Positions 1 to 7,472 of a stretch of DNA of 64,000 bases are shown one piece after another. The DNA is from an uncultured bacterium (lineage in GTDB: Bacteria; Bacillota; Clostridia; Lachnospirales; Lachnospiraceae). The position numbers and the translations under genes are program-made. The notes below the pieces were generated by a model that did no database searches, was not told the DNA's origin, and saw nothing but the letters and a program-made list of their open reading frames with translations. How positions within the stretch are numbered: the first letter of the stretch is position 1; every line of letters starts with the position of its first letter. The stretch spans positions 1 through 64,000 of the forward strand of contig CAMXIF010000013.1 in NCBI GenBank assembly GCA_947243845.1, in the 5' to 3' direction.

Positions 1-103
1 TGCTGTGCGACTTTCATATAATATCAGATGCTTTCTAAGATGTCAACGGGTTTTTCATAATTTTTCAAAATTTTTTTCATCTTGTATTTAACCCACTGCA
101 TTC

Positions 104-1444
104 TCAATAAGAAATCTCCAGATTACAGAGCTCTTCCGCCTCTCCTCTCATTCTTGCTCTGATCGTACATACGCCGTGTTCATCCGCCGGCAGGGTGAAT
201 TCTTTGTTCTCACTAAAATCTTGTATCCAGTTTACCTCTCCCGTTTCTGATGCAAGTGCAATACTATATTCCATGCCTTCTTCTCTATTGGACGCTATCC
301 AATAGGTTTTCATCTGTTCAAACGGTTCTGTTTCTGATGTGTACTCCCTGACATATATTCCATATACGCGAGGCTCTTCTGCACGCAGTCTTTCCGTAAA
401 AGAAGAATGGAAATATTTTTGGTTTTCAGACGCTTTTCCCGACATTACCTGATTTAGGAAAATTGTAAAGAAATCTGCTCCACTTCCATTTAAATGATCT
501 GTATCCATAAAGAATTCATTTTTCTGGATGGGCAGGTACTCTTCCTTTACAAGGTTAAAATCATAGTATGACACCCCATATTCCGCCGCTATTGCCCTGA
601 TCTCATCTACATAGTAATCATAATGACCAGCACTGATAGGCGCCAATTCATACATGGGCACAACAAACAACGTGATCGGTATTTCCCTTTCTTTACAATA
701 ACAAATAATCTTGCGCAGATACTGTTCACTTACTTTTCCCATGGGATTTTCATCCAGACTGCTATAAACATTCAACCGTTTTTCATGCTCCTGCAGTACC
801 CTGGATGAATATATGTATCCCTGTTCCACGCTTTGTTCATATCCGTTTCCATCCTCAAAAGCATGATAATAGGTATTAGACCTATTACCCTCTATTGTCT
901 GTGTAATGTAATCCCAGTCTCCCAAAAAGCTGCGGTATCGGTAATAAGGAAAACATATCTCCGGCAAATGCCGCGGATCTTTGGACGCAATCGAGGCAAA
1001 ATATTCACACTTGTTCCAGGACAATTCCATATGATCAATATTTAACCAATTCTCGGCCCCCGTTTCTATATAAAGACTGACCGGATAGTACATTTCCAGG
1101 TATACATGGGAAAGGGAATTCTTGCGGTCAGCTTCTCTTAACAGATAATAGGATGCATTTAAGGTCTGATAGGCAGAAGATAAGTCAAAATTATTCTGTC
1201 CGTTCAGATCATCCAGCAAAACGGAATTTACCCCGCAGAACACATGAGAAGACCCCAGAAAGAGATTGTCTATTTCCCCTTCGTGTTCATAGAACTCCCG
1301 CCAGAGATATTGGTTTCGTACACCCTCTGAAACATACATGACATTCAACAACTCGCCTATGGCCCAGAACACAAAAATCATGCCCAGAATCCCCGCAGTC
1401 CTTTTACCATATATTTTCCAATCATCCACCTTTATCCTACGCAT
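104..1444 (-). CDS. SGNH-like membrane-anchored protein, partner of MBOAT O-acyltransferase
   Basis: 446 residues. One N-terminal membrane segment (about residues 15-38) is followed by a large domain that would face outside. The domain carries the SGNH/AlgJ-DltD type signatures: GSSH at 64-67 (nucleophile serine block) and DTDH at 314-317 followed by LNGSG, the usual C-terminal Asp-His block. The gene starts 23 bp after the MBOAT gene, so the two form a pair; in known systems (AlgI/AlgJ, DltB/DltD, PatA/PatB) such a pair moves acyl groups across the membrane onto a surface polymer. The start ATG is the only sensible one before the membrane segment. Substrate cannot be told. It could be a catalytic esterase/transferase or a non-catalytic helper. 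If the MBOAT partner is off (frameshift), this protein may be idle. Confidence 0.72.
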   Translation of the reverse strand: MRRIKVDDWKIYGKRTAGILGMIFVFWAIGELLNVMYVSEGVRNQYLWREFYEHEGEIDNLFLGSSHVFCGVNSVLLDDLNGQNNFDLSSAYQTLNASYYLLREADRKNSLSHVYLEMYYPVSLYIETGAENWLNIDHMELSWNKCEYFASIASKDPRHLPEICFPYYRYRSFLGDWDYITQTIEGNRSNTYYHAFEDGNGYEQSVEQGYIYSSRVLQEHEKRLNVYSSLDENPMGKVSEQYLRKIICYCKEREIPITLFVVPMYELAPISAGHYDYYVDEIRAIAAEYGVSYYDFNLVKEEYLPIQKNEFFMDTDHLNGSGADFFTIFLNQVMSGKASENQKYFHSSFTERLRAEEPRVYGIYVREYTSETEPFEQMKTYWIASNREEGMEYSIALASETGEVNWIQDFSENKEFTLPADEHGVCTIRARMRGEAEELCNLEISY

Positions 1445-1467
1445 TACAATCCCCGCCTCTCAAACTG

Positions 1468-2965
1468 TCAAAACTGAAAATATATGAATTGCTGAGTATC
1501 AAACATCTCTCCATAACAACCGTATAGTAAGATTACATAGATAAAGAACATAATCGCTAAAACACGGAAAAGCCATCCCTGTCTTAAAAAAATCTCTACC
1601 ACATCCTTTCCCTGATATTTCTGATAATCGATCAGGAACAGAAGCAGAATGGAAACGAGCAGTATCTTCATATGGCTTTCCGGTACGCCCAGATGATATA
1701 AAGAACCGTTCATCAAAATCATCCAGTTATTTGTACTGAACATATTTGACAGGATTTCGCCGGCATTTGCAAATGTTCCAGCCCGGAAAAACAGCCAGGA
1801 AAGCGTTACCAGGGAAAATGTCAATAGTCTGTGAAACAAGCGCCTGCTGAAGCAATCCCCGGTCGGCTTCCTGATCTTGCAGGCCACATTCTCTGCCGTC
1901 TGATAGATTCCATTGAGAAGCCCCCAGAATATGTAAGACATGGACGCACCATGCCATAATCCACTGATCGCAAATACAATCAAATGATTCCATTCCCTGC
2001 GTACTTCTCCCTTTCTGTTCCCGCCAAGCGGAATATACAGATAATCCCGGAACCATGACGATAAGGAAATATGCCACCTGCGCCAGAATTCTTTTACACT
2101 TTTTGAAAAATAAGGGGCGTTGAAATTATCCATCAGATGGATACCCATAAGAAGTGCAGATCCCCTCGCTATTGTTGAGTACCCATAGAAGTCACAGTAT
2201 ATCTGAACAGCGAAAAAAACAGTCGCCGCAACAATATAAAATCCCGGATATGCAGCGCTATCTCCATACACCGTATCTACCATAATGGCCAGACGGTCAG
2301 AAATAACCATTTTCAAAAATAATCCATACAAAATGAGTAACATTCCTCTTCTAAAATTTTCATAGGAAAAGGGATGCGGATTAGATAACTGCGTCAAGAG
2401 ATTACGGGAACGTTCAATCGGCCCCGCTACAAGCTGTGGAAAAAAAGATACGAATAACGCATACCGGACAAAATTCTTCTCAGCACGAATCTCCCCGCGA
2501 TACACATCAATCAAATAACCCAAAGCCTGTAATATATAAAAAGAAATGCCAACCGGCAACAGAATATCATGATTCCAAGTGATTCCACGCATGTGGAAAC
2601 AACCGAACAGATGATTCAGACAGTCAACTGCAAATGAAAAATATTTGAAGAACCCCAGAATACATAAATTGAGAATAATACATGCCGCAAAAATCAGCTT
2701 CTGATTGCTCTTGCAGCCTGATGTCCCCTGATGATTACCCCCCCCCCATGGAGGAAATGAGCTGCTGTCTATCAATAAGCCTTCCGGCCACATACGTCAA
2801 CAATGTGGAAGTAAGCAAAAGGGTAATATAGACAGGATTCCATTGCATATAGAAAAAATAGCTTACTACAAGAAGCCAAATACTAATACATTTTTTAGGA
2901 AGGACATAATATCCCAAAACAACAATCGGTAAAAATATGAAATATTGCAGTGAATTAAACAGCAT
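1468..2965 (-). pseudogene. MBOAT family O-acyltransferase (AlgI/DltB-like), split by a frameshift at a G10 tract
   Basis: Two overlapping reading frames make one MBOAT protein. The first (2735-2965) gives the N-terminal 76 residues with two membrane segments and then runs into TAA right after a run of ten G; the second (1468-2793) continues the family sequence without loss and carries the hallmark GLWHGAS with the active-site histidine, plus the FWRRWHIS and SWFRDYLYIPLGGNR blocks. With nine (or twelve) G the frames join and give about 498 residues, the usual family length. The protein would carry an acyl group, through the membrane, to the SGNH-like partner encoded 23 bp downstream. The break may be real on/off switching, decay, or a sequencing error in the homopolymer. 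The ATG at 2963-2965 has a GGAGAAAC ribosome site. Confidence 0.8.
2738..2747 (-). repeat. Homopolymer tract, ten G on the coding strand, inside the MBOAT gene
   Basis: Ten C on the plus strand sit in the MBOAT coding region, and the reading frame changes exactly there. In-frame reading needs 9 or 12 residues in the tract. Tracts of this kind slip during replication and are a standard phase-variation device, but they are also the commonest place for assembly errors. Confidence 0.85.
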
Positions 2966-2998
2966 TGTTTCTCCTTTGCATCCCCAAACTGTGAGCAG

Positions 2999-3026
2999 AA
3001 AAAAAGCCAGACTCCCCGTCTGGCTT
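2999..3026 (-). terminator. Rho-independent terminator of tRNA-Ser
   Basis: Read leftward, AGCCAGAC and GTCTGGCT form a perfect 8-bp stem with a short loop, followed by seven T. It lies directly after the tRNA-Ser gene and only 33 bp before the start of the MBOAT gene. Confidence 0.88.
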
Positions 3027-3043
3027 CATCGTTACATAATAAA

Positions 3044-3131
3044 CGGAGAAAGAGGGATTTGAACCCTCGCGCCGCGCAAGCGACCTACACCCTTAGCAGG
3101 GGCGCCTCTTCAGCCTCTTGAGTATTTCTCC
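3044..3131 (-). tRNA. tRNA-Ser (anticodon GCU)
   Basis: 88-nt cloverleaf with a GGAGAAA/TTTCTCC acceptor stem, discriminator G, a long serine-type variable arm (GTGTAGGTCGCTTGCGCGGCGC region), a GGTTCAAAT T-loop and anticodon loop CTGCTAA, giving anticodon GCU. The terminal CCA is not encoded. Single gene, with its own promoter and terminator. Confidence 0.95.
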
Positions 3132-3189
3132 ACAGTCTGAACTATCCTCTACCAATATATAGTTCTACGTCTTTCACAACGCAAAGTAA

Positions 3190-3218
3190 ATTATACATAA
3201 GGTACTTTTGTTTGTCAA
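3190..3218 (-). promoter_or_regulatory. Housekeeping promoter of tRNA-Ser
   Basis: On the minus strand a perfect TTGACA (3213-3218) and a perfect TATAAT (3190-3195) are separated by 17 bp, about 60 bp upstream of the tRNA. A full consensus sigma-A promoter is typical for a stable RNA gene. Confidence 0.88.
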
Positions 3219-3261
3219 TGCCTTTTCATGATATCCTGTAAAATTCCCCTGTTATAAAATT

Positions 3262-3819
3262 TCACGACTCTTCCGTCCGATAATTTTCAATCGCCATCTC
3301 ATACAGATCATGCCCCTCAGAATCAATCACCACTATTACAGGAAAATCCTCTACTTCAAGCTTCCTTATTGCTTCTGTACCCAGATCGTCATAGGCGATT
3401 ACTTCCGATGTCTTAATCGACCGGGACAAAAGCGCTCCCGCGCCCCCTACTGCCGCAAAATATACCGCTCCATTCCTGATAATGGCTTCCTTTACCGCAG
3501 CAGACCGTTTTCCCTTACCAATCATCCCAAGCAGCCCCAAATCCAACAGAGCCGGCGCATACTTATCCATGCGGCTTGCCGTAGTAGGACCCGCAGATCC
3601 AATCGGCCGGCCTTCTCTTGCCGGAGAAGGACCCATATAGTATATCATATTATGCCCCATTTCCAGCGGAAGATTCTCTCCACGTTCCAATGCCTCATAC
3701 ATTCTCTTATGCGCTGCATCGCGCGCCGTATAGATTGTACCGGTAAGATAAACATAATCACCCGCCTGAAGTTTTACCGCATCCTCTTTACTCATAGGCG
3801 CTTTGATATACTGTTCCAT
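3262..3819 (-). CDS. fumB: Fumarate hydratase class I, beta subunit
   Basis: 185 residues, full length for the beta (C-terminal) subunit of the two-subunit, oxygen-sensitive [4Fe-4S] class I fumarase, which interconverts fumarate and malate in the partial citric acid cycle of anaerobes. Family blocks are seen: GTIYTARDAAH near residue 27, YMGPSP and IGSAGPTT near 60-80, GKG near 101, and AVGGAGALL near 122. The alpha subunit is encoded upstream in the same direction but 203 bp away, more than usual for this pair, with a palindromic element in the gap. A strong AAGGAAGG-type ribosome site precedes the ATG. The tartrate dehydratase beta subunit TtdB is similar and cannot be wholly excluded. Confidence 0.9.
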   Translation of the reverse strand: MEQYIKAPMSKEDAVKLQAGDYVYLTGTIYTARDAAHKRMYEALERGENLPLEMGHNMIYYMGPSPAREGRPIGSAGPTTASRMDKYAPALLDLGLLGMIGKGKRSAAVKEAIIRNGAVYFAAVGGAGALLSRSIKTSEVIAYDDLGTEAIRKLEVEDFPVIVVIDSEGHDLYEMAIENYRTEES

Positions 3820-3952
3820 ATTCCTTTAACCTTCCTTTTGCATATGTACAAACATCCCCTGCAGATTAGAAAACCAATAGATGTTGTACCCTGTTATATT
3901 TGAAACACTATATATATAGAAGAAACTCTTCTTTACGGTATAGACATATCCG

Positions 3953-4014
3953 AGTCCGCGAAGCGGATCCCGCAATCGTGCTGTGCTCGATTTGCTTATC
4001 TTGCGGAGCAAATT
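3953..4014 (-). repeat. Cluster of three short palindromes between fumA and fumB
   Basis: Three adjacent inverted repeats fill most of the fumA-fumB gap: ATTTGC...GCAAAT (3990-4013), ATCGTGC-TGT-GCTCGAT (3975-3991, one mismatch) and TCCGC-GAA-GCGGA (3955-3967). No coding sense is apparent in the gap. It resembles a dispersed intergenic palindromic element or a processed/attenuating spacer in the mRNA; which of these it is cannot be told from a single copy. Confidence 0.45.
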
Positions 4015-4022
4015 TACTTTCT

Positions 4023-4865
4023 TTACAATACTCGCACCGCATGTCTGTTCACATGACAGCAGATATTAACTGCCACAGGAAGTCCCGCAATATGAGTGGG
4101 ATAAGTGTCGATATTGACTGCCAATGCGGTCGTACTGCCGCCCAGACCGCCGGGGCCAATTCCGCTCTGATTGATTCGATTAAGCATCTCCTCTTCCAGT
4201 TCCCTGACATAGGGAATGGGAGAACGTTCCTCCAGGGATCTGGTCAATGCACGTTTGGCCATCAGCGCACATTTCTCAAAAGTACCGCCAATACCTACAC
4301 CCACCACCATCGGCGGACAGGCATTAGGACCTGCATCCTTCACTGCCGTGAGGATTGCCTGTTTCACACCCTCAATACCATCCGCAGGTTTGAGCATAAA
4401 TACCCGGCTCATATTTTCACTGCCAAATCCTTTCGGCGCCACCGTAATTTTTACCTGATCTCCCGGAACAATATCATAATGAATGACCGCAGGCGTGTTA
4501 TCTTTCGTATTTTCCCTGATTAGCGGATCTTTCACCACCGATTTGCGCAGATATCCTTCCACGTAGCCCTGCCGCACGCCCTCGTTGACTGCATCAGTCA
4601 ATATCCCGCCTTCAAAGTGAACTTCCTGACCGACCTCCAGAAACACAACTGTCATACCCGTATCCTGACAGATAGGAATCATATCTTCTCCTGCGATCTT
4701 GAGATTATCCTGTAACTGGCTAAGTATCTGTCTGCCCAGTGGGGCCTTTTCTTCTTCTGCCGCAATTCTCATCGCCCGCTCCATATCTTTGGAAAGAAAA
4801 TGATTGGCCTCAATACACATTTCCCTGATATTCCGGGTAATCTCTACAACCTCTATCGTTCGCAT
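4023..4865 (-). CDS. fumA: Fumarate hydratase class I, alpha subunit
   Basis: 280 residues, complete. It is the [4Fe-4S]-binding subunit of two-subunit fumarase. The three cluster cysteines are visible in their family contexts: PICQDTGM (about residue 65), GPNACPP (about 183) and ICCHVNRHA close to the C-terminus. Also present are GVRQGYVEGYLRKS, DNTPAV and the glycine-rich VGVGIGG block. The start ATG follows GAAGGGATTGGGAAC by a few bases, and the HIT-protein gene ends 15 bp upstream, so it is probably read from the rhomboid/flavodoxin/HIT operon. It acts in the cytoplasm with FumB. Confidence 0.92.
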   Translation of the reverse strand: MRTIEVVEITRNIREMCIEANHFLSKDMERAMRIAAEEEKAPLGRQILSQLQDNLKIAGEDMIPICQDTGMTVVFLEVGQEVHFEGGILTDAVNEGVRQGYVEGYLRKSVVKDPLIRENTKDNTPAVIHYDIVPGDQVKITVAPKGFGSENMSRVFMLKPADGIEGVKQAILTAVKDAGPNACPPMVVGVGIGGTFEKCALMAKRALTRSLEERSPIPYVRELEEEMLNRINQSGIGPGGLGGSTTALAVNIDTYPTHIAGLPVAVNICCHVNRHAVRVL

Positions 4866-4879
4866 GTTCCCAATCCCTT

Positions 4880-5290
4880 CTAATCTACTATCTGGTTCTT
4901 AACTTCTTCCAATTCTTCCTCAGACACTTCCTGGGGCTTCCAGCCTATCGTCTGTCCGTCTGCACGGTAACGGGGAATCAGATGCATGTGAAAATGGAAT
5001 ACCGTCTGCCCCGCAAGATCGCCGTTGTTCTGCACCAGGTTAAATCCCTCGCATCCCAGTTTTTCCTTCATCTTCATAACCATTCTCTTCGCCAGACACA
5101 TCACTTCACCGGCCTTCTCTTCAGGCAGTTCAAACAAATCTGCATAGTGATCTTTGGGCAGAATCAGGGCATGTCCTTTGGTGGCCGGTCCCAGATCCAA
5201 AATAACGCGGAACTCCTCATCCTCATACAATGTTCTAGACGGAATCTCTCCATTTGCGATTTTACAAAAAATACAGTTATCCTTCCTCAT
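4880..5290 (-). CDS. HIT family protein (HinT-like nucleotide hydrolase)
   Basis: 136 residues. It begins with CIFCKIANGEIPS, the standard opening of the HinT branch, and carries the histidine triad HFHMHLIPR near residues 98-106, where the middle histidine is the nucleophile. HinT-type enzymes hydrolyse adenosine phosphoramidates and aminoacyl- or lysyl-AMP adducts. It sits between the flavodoxin-SCP2 gene (28 bp upstream) and fumA (15 bp downstream), all co-directional. The C-terminal tail after the triad, about 30 residues, is normal for clostridial homologues. Confidence 0.9.
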   Translation of the reverse strand: MRKDNCIFCKIANGEIPSRTLYEDEEFRVILDLGPATKGHALILPKDHYADLFELPEEKAGEVMCLAKRMVMKMKEKLGCEGFNLVQNNGDLAGQTVFHFHMHLIPRYRADGQTIGWKPQEVSEEELEEVKNQIVD

Positions 5291-5317
5291 CCTTTTTCCT
5301 TTCTGCCTTCAGCCAAA

Positions 5318-6328
5318 TCATCCATTTACAGTTCCTGATCCAAATACAAGTACCTGGTCAAGCGCCCTCAGTACTTTAAAATCACCCTTCATCTTCATAT
5401 CTCCCGCCATAAATGACGTCTGGAAAGAAGTCCGCCCCGCCACAATATCCGCAAAAGACGCCCGGTCGAGTTGAATCTCCACATCAACACGCCCCTTGTC
5501 TCCATAAGCACAGTTCAGACTCGCGCCATTGACATCAATCATCAGTGGCTTTTTCTTTTCCTCAATCACGACCTTAAAACCGGCTGAAAAACCCGGCTGC
5601 GGTACAAAATGTTCCTGTATTTCACTGATAAACTCTGTAGTATCTTCCTTTTCGCTGGTGCCCATCATATCCCGGAACAAACTCGCCAGTTCCTGAATAT
5701 CCGCCTTCTGTCTCTGTACATAAGTATCATCCGACACATACTGGGAAAGCTGTTCCGATTCCTGCGGTGTAAAATTAATATTCTTGGTAATGGCAACTTT
5801 CTGCTTTACTGCCTGATTACTTGCCGGCAGACAGGGCATCTTCTGATTAATCGTGCGGTAAAGGTTCTCGGCATTTTTTTCTATGATACGGATGTAATCC
5901 TCATTTTCTTCCAAAAGGGCCGTATCGGCAATATATCCGCAAAGTCCGCTGCAAGGCCGTCCACCCAGAATCTCCCATGCAGTGGCCAGATCCAGTTTGG
6001 CATCCTGCTCTCCGTATGTTGTAGACATGACAATGGGGCACATATAAACCTCGCTGATTCTCTCCTTATCCCCATACAGCCAACAGGCATCCAGAAACTG
6101 CTGCATATAACCACCGATGCCATACCATTCCACGGTCGTTCCCAAAATCACTCCGTCTGCACTTTTTAATGTCTGGGGCAACGTAGGGATACTGTTCTTA
6201 AGCTCGTAAAGATGAAACACTTCAACTGTCACGCGCAGTTCTTCCAACACTTCCTTCATCTTATTTAAGACAAAAAGTGTCGGGTCATCCATCAATCCTC
6301 TGCCGCCATAGTAAATATTAATCTTCAT
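5318..6328 (-). CDS. Flavodoxin-fold oxidoreductase fused to an SCP2 sterol-carrier-like domain
   Basis: 336 residues in two parts. Residues 1-190 look like an NAD(P)H:FMN reductase/flavodoxin fold: a beta strand start KINIYYGG, then SADGVILGTTVEWYGIGGYMQQFLD, the typical flavin-binding segment, and ACWLYGD. Residues about 235-335 look like an SCP2 domain: hydrophobic strands KVVIEEKKKPLMIDVNG, VDVEIQLDRASFADIVAGR and a C-terminal FMAGDMKMKGDF segment, characteristic of SCP2 lipid carriers. The linker carries many Gln and Glu residues. The gene follows rhomboid by 6 bp. Function is not known; a flavoprotein that acts on or carries a hydrophobic ligand is an inference. Confidence 0.7.
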   Translation of the reverse strand: MKINIYYGGRGLMDDPTLFVLNKMKEVLEELRVTVEVFHLYELKNSIPTLPQTLKSADGVILGTTVEWYGIGGYMQQFLDACWLYGDKERISEVYMCPIVMSTTYGEQDAKLDLATAWEILGGRPCSGLCGYIADTALLEENEDYIRIIEKNAENLYRTINQKMPCLPASNQAVKQKVAITKNINFTPQESEQLSQYVSDDTYVQRQKADIQELASLFRDMMGTSEKEDTTEFISEIQEHFVPQPGFSAGFKVVIEEKKKPLMIDVNGASLNCAYGDKGRVDVEIQLDRASFADIVAGRTSFQTSFMAGDMKMKGDFKVLRALDQVLVFGSGTVNG

Positions 6329-6334
6329 AGACTT

Positions 6335-7390
6335 TTATCCTTTCCTCATTCTGCCCTGCGGAAACACAAGACAGACTACTGCCGCTGCCGCAAATCCCAT
6401 CAACACGCCTCCCACATGTGCCGCATTGTTGACATTCGTACTCGTAAAGCCACAATAAAGCGAAAACGCAACCGCAAAAGCTACTCGGCCTGCCGTCACG
6501 GATTCCAACCTGCCGCGATGCAGGATTGCCAGGAAAAGCAGAGCGCCCTCTATGCCAAAAACAGCACCGCTCGCACCGGCCGACCAAAGATATTCTTCCG
6601 AAAGCAGTTCATAACCCATGGAAAAAATATTTCCCGCTATCCCGGCCAGAAAATAGACCACCACATAAGAAAGATGGCCGATCTTTCGCTCCACAATCTC
6701 TCCCACATAATACAAAACAATCATATTACTGAAAAGATGCTGTATGTCCCAATGCAGGAACATACTGGCAATTATACGGTAATACGCCCTATCTTTCACG
6801 ATATACATAACACTCAGGGCACCTTCATTATATAACAAATCATCCGTAAATGTACATATCAGAAATACAATTACGTTTAACGCCACCAAAATAATATTGA
6901 CCAGCGGCAGCCTGGTTATCCACTGTCTGTCCCACTTATGTGCGGCCGAACCCGTCTGCGCCTGCTTTGCTGTGCTCTCCTCCGGTCTGCGGGTCAACTC
7001 GTACAGATAATCTTCCAGTATCCTCTTCCAGCCATAAAAATCCGATACCTGGGATTCATGAATAATCAGTCTGTTTTCCGCTGTATCAATCATCCAGCAA
7101 AAGCAGTCACACAGGCACAATTTCTTCGCCTTCTGTGTATCTGCACACAAAACCAGGGACATCACATGAACTTCCCGTTCCCCTTTCTGTCGGAAAAAAT
7201 CTGTAATCTTTTCCTTCAGATGGAAATACTGATCCTCTGTAATATAAAGTCCCGGTCTGTAATCTATCACCTGAATGACATTAATTCCCTGCATTTCCTG
7301 ATGCCAATAAAAGGTAAATTCCGGCAGGTTAGAAGGAATTTTACCGTAACCACAGGAAACAAACAGTTCGTCTAACTGTTCTACCGTCAT
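6335..7390 (-). CDS. Rhomboid family intramembrane serine protease
   Basis: 351 residues: a cytoplasmic N-terminal domain of about 155 residues, then six or more membrane segments. Catalytic signatures are clear: HLFSNM (His218, Asn222), GASGAVFG with Ser274, and NNAAHVGG with His325, so the Ser-His dyad is intact. Rhomboids cut single-pass membrane proteins within the membrane. The N-terminal domain begins EQLDELFVSCGYGK and resembles the soluble domain of other clostridial rhomboids. It has its own likely promoter upstream and starts 82 bp after the Tad-linked FHA gene, so a role in pilus biology is only a neighbourhood hint. Confidence 0.88.
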   Translation of the reverse strand: MTVEQLDELFVSCGYGKIPSNLPEFTFYWHQEMQGINVIQVIDYRPGLYITEDQYFHLKEKITDFFRQKGEREVHVMSLVLCADTQKAKKLCLCDCFCWMIDTAENRLIIHESQVSDFYGWKRILEDYLYELTRRPEESTAKQAQTGSAAHKWDRQWITRLPLVNIILVALNVIVFLICTFTDDLLYNEGALSVMYIVKDRAYYRIIASMFLHWDIQHLFSNMIVLYYVGEIVERKIGHLSYVVVYFLAGIAGNIFSMGYELLSEEYLWSAGASGAVFGIEGALLFLAILHRGRLESVTAGRVAFAVAFSLYCGFTSTNVNNAAHVGGVLMGFAAAAVVCLVFPQGRMRKG

Positions 7391-7423
7391 ACACTGCTCC
7401 CAACTACAACAGTTTTAAATTTC

Positions 7424-7451
7424 GTTATATAGTTGAGAGTATCATTTTCAA
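7424..7451 (-). promoter_or_regulatory. Probable promoter of the rhomboid-fum operon
   Basis: Minus strand TTGAAA (7446-7451), 16 bp spacer, TATAAC (7424-7429), 34 bp before the rhomboid ATG. A second overlapping choice, with TTGACA about 20 bp upstream, also exists. It would make the rhomboid-to-fumB run independent of the Tad operon. Confidence 0.45.
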
Positions 7452-7472
7452 CATATCATGTCAAATAAAAGA

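Noticed and set aside
3826..4011. 61-codon open frame between fumA and fumB
   Set aside because: It runs through the palindromic element, has no ribosome site and no protein-like composition.
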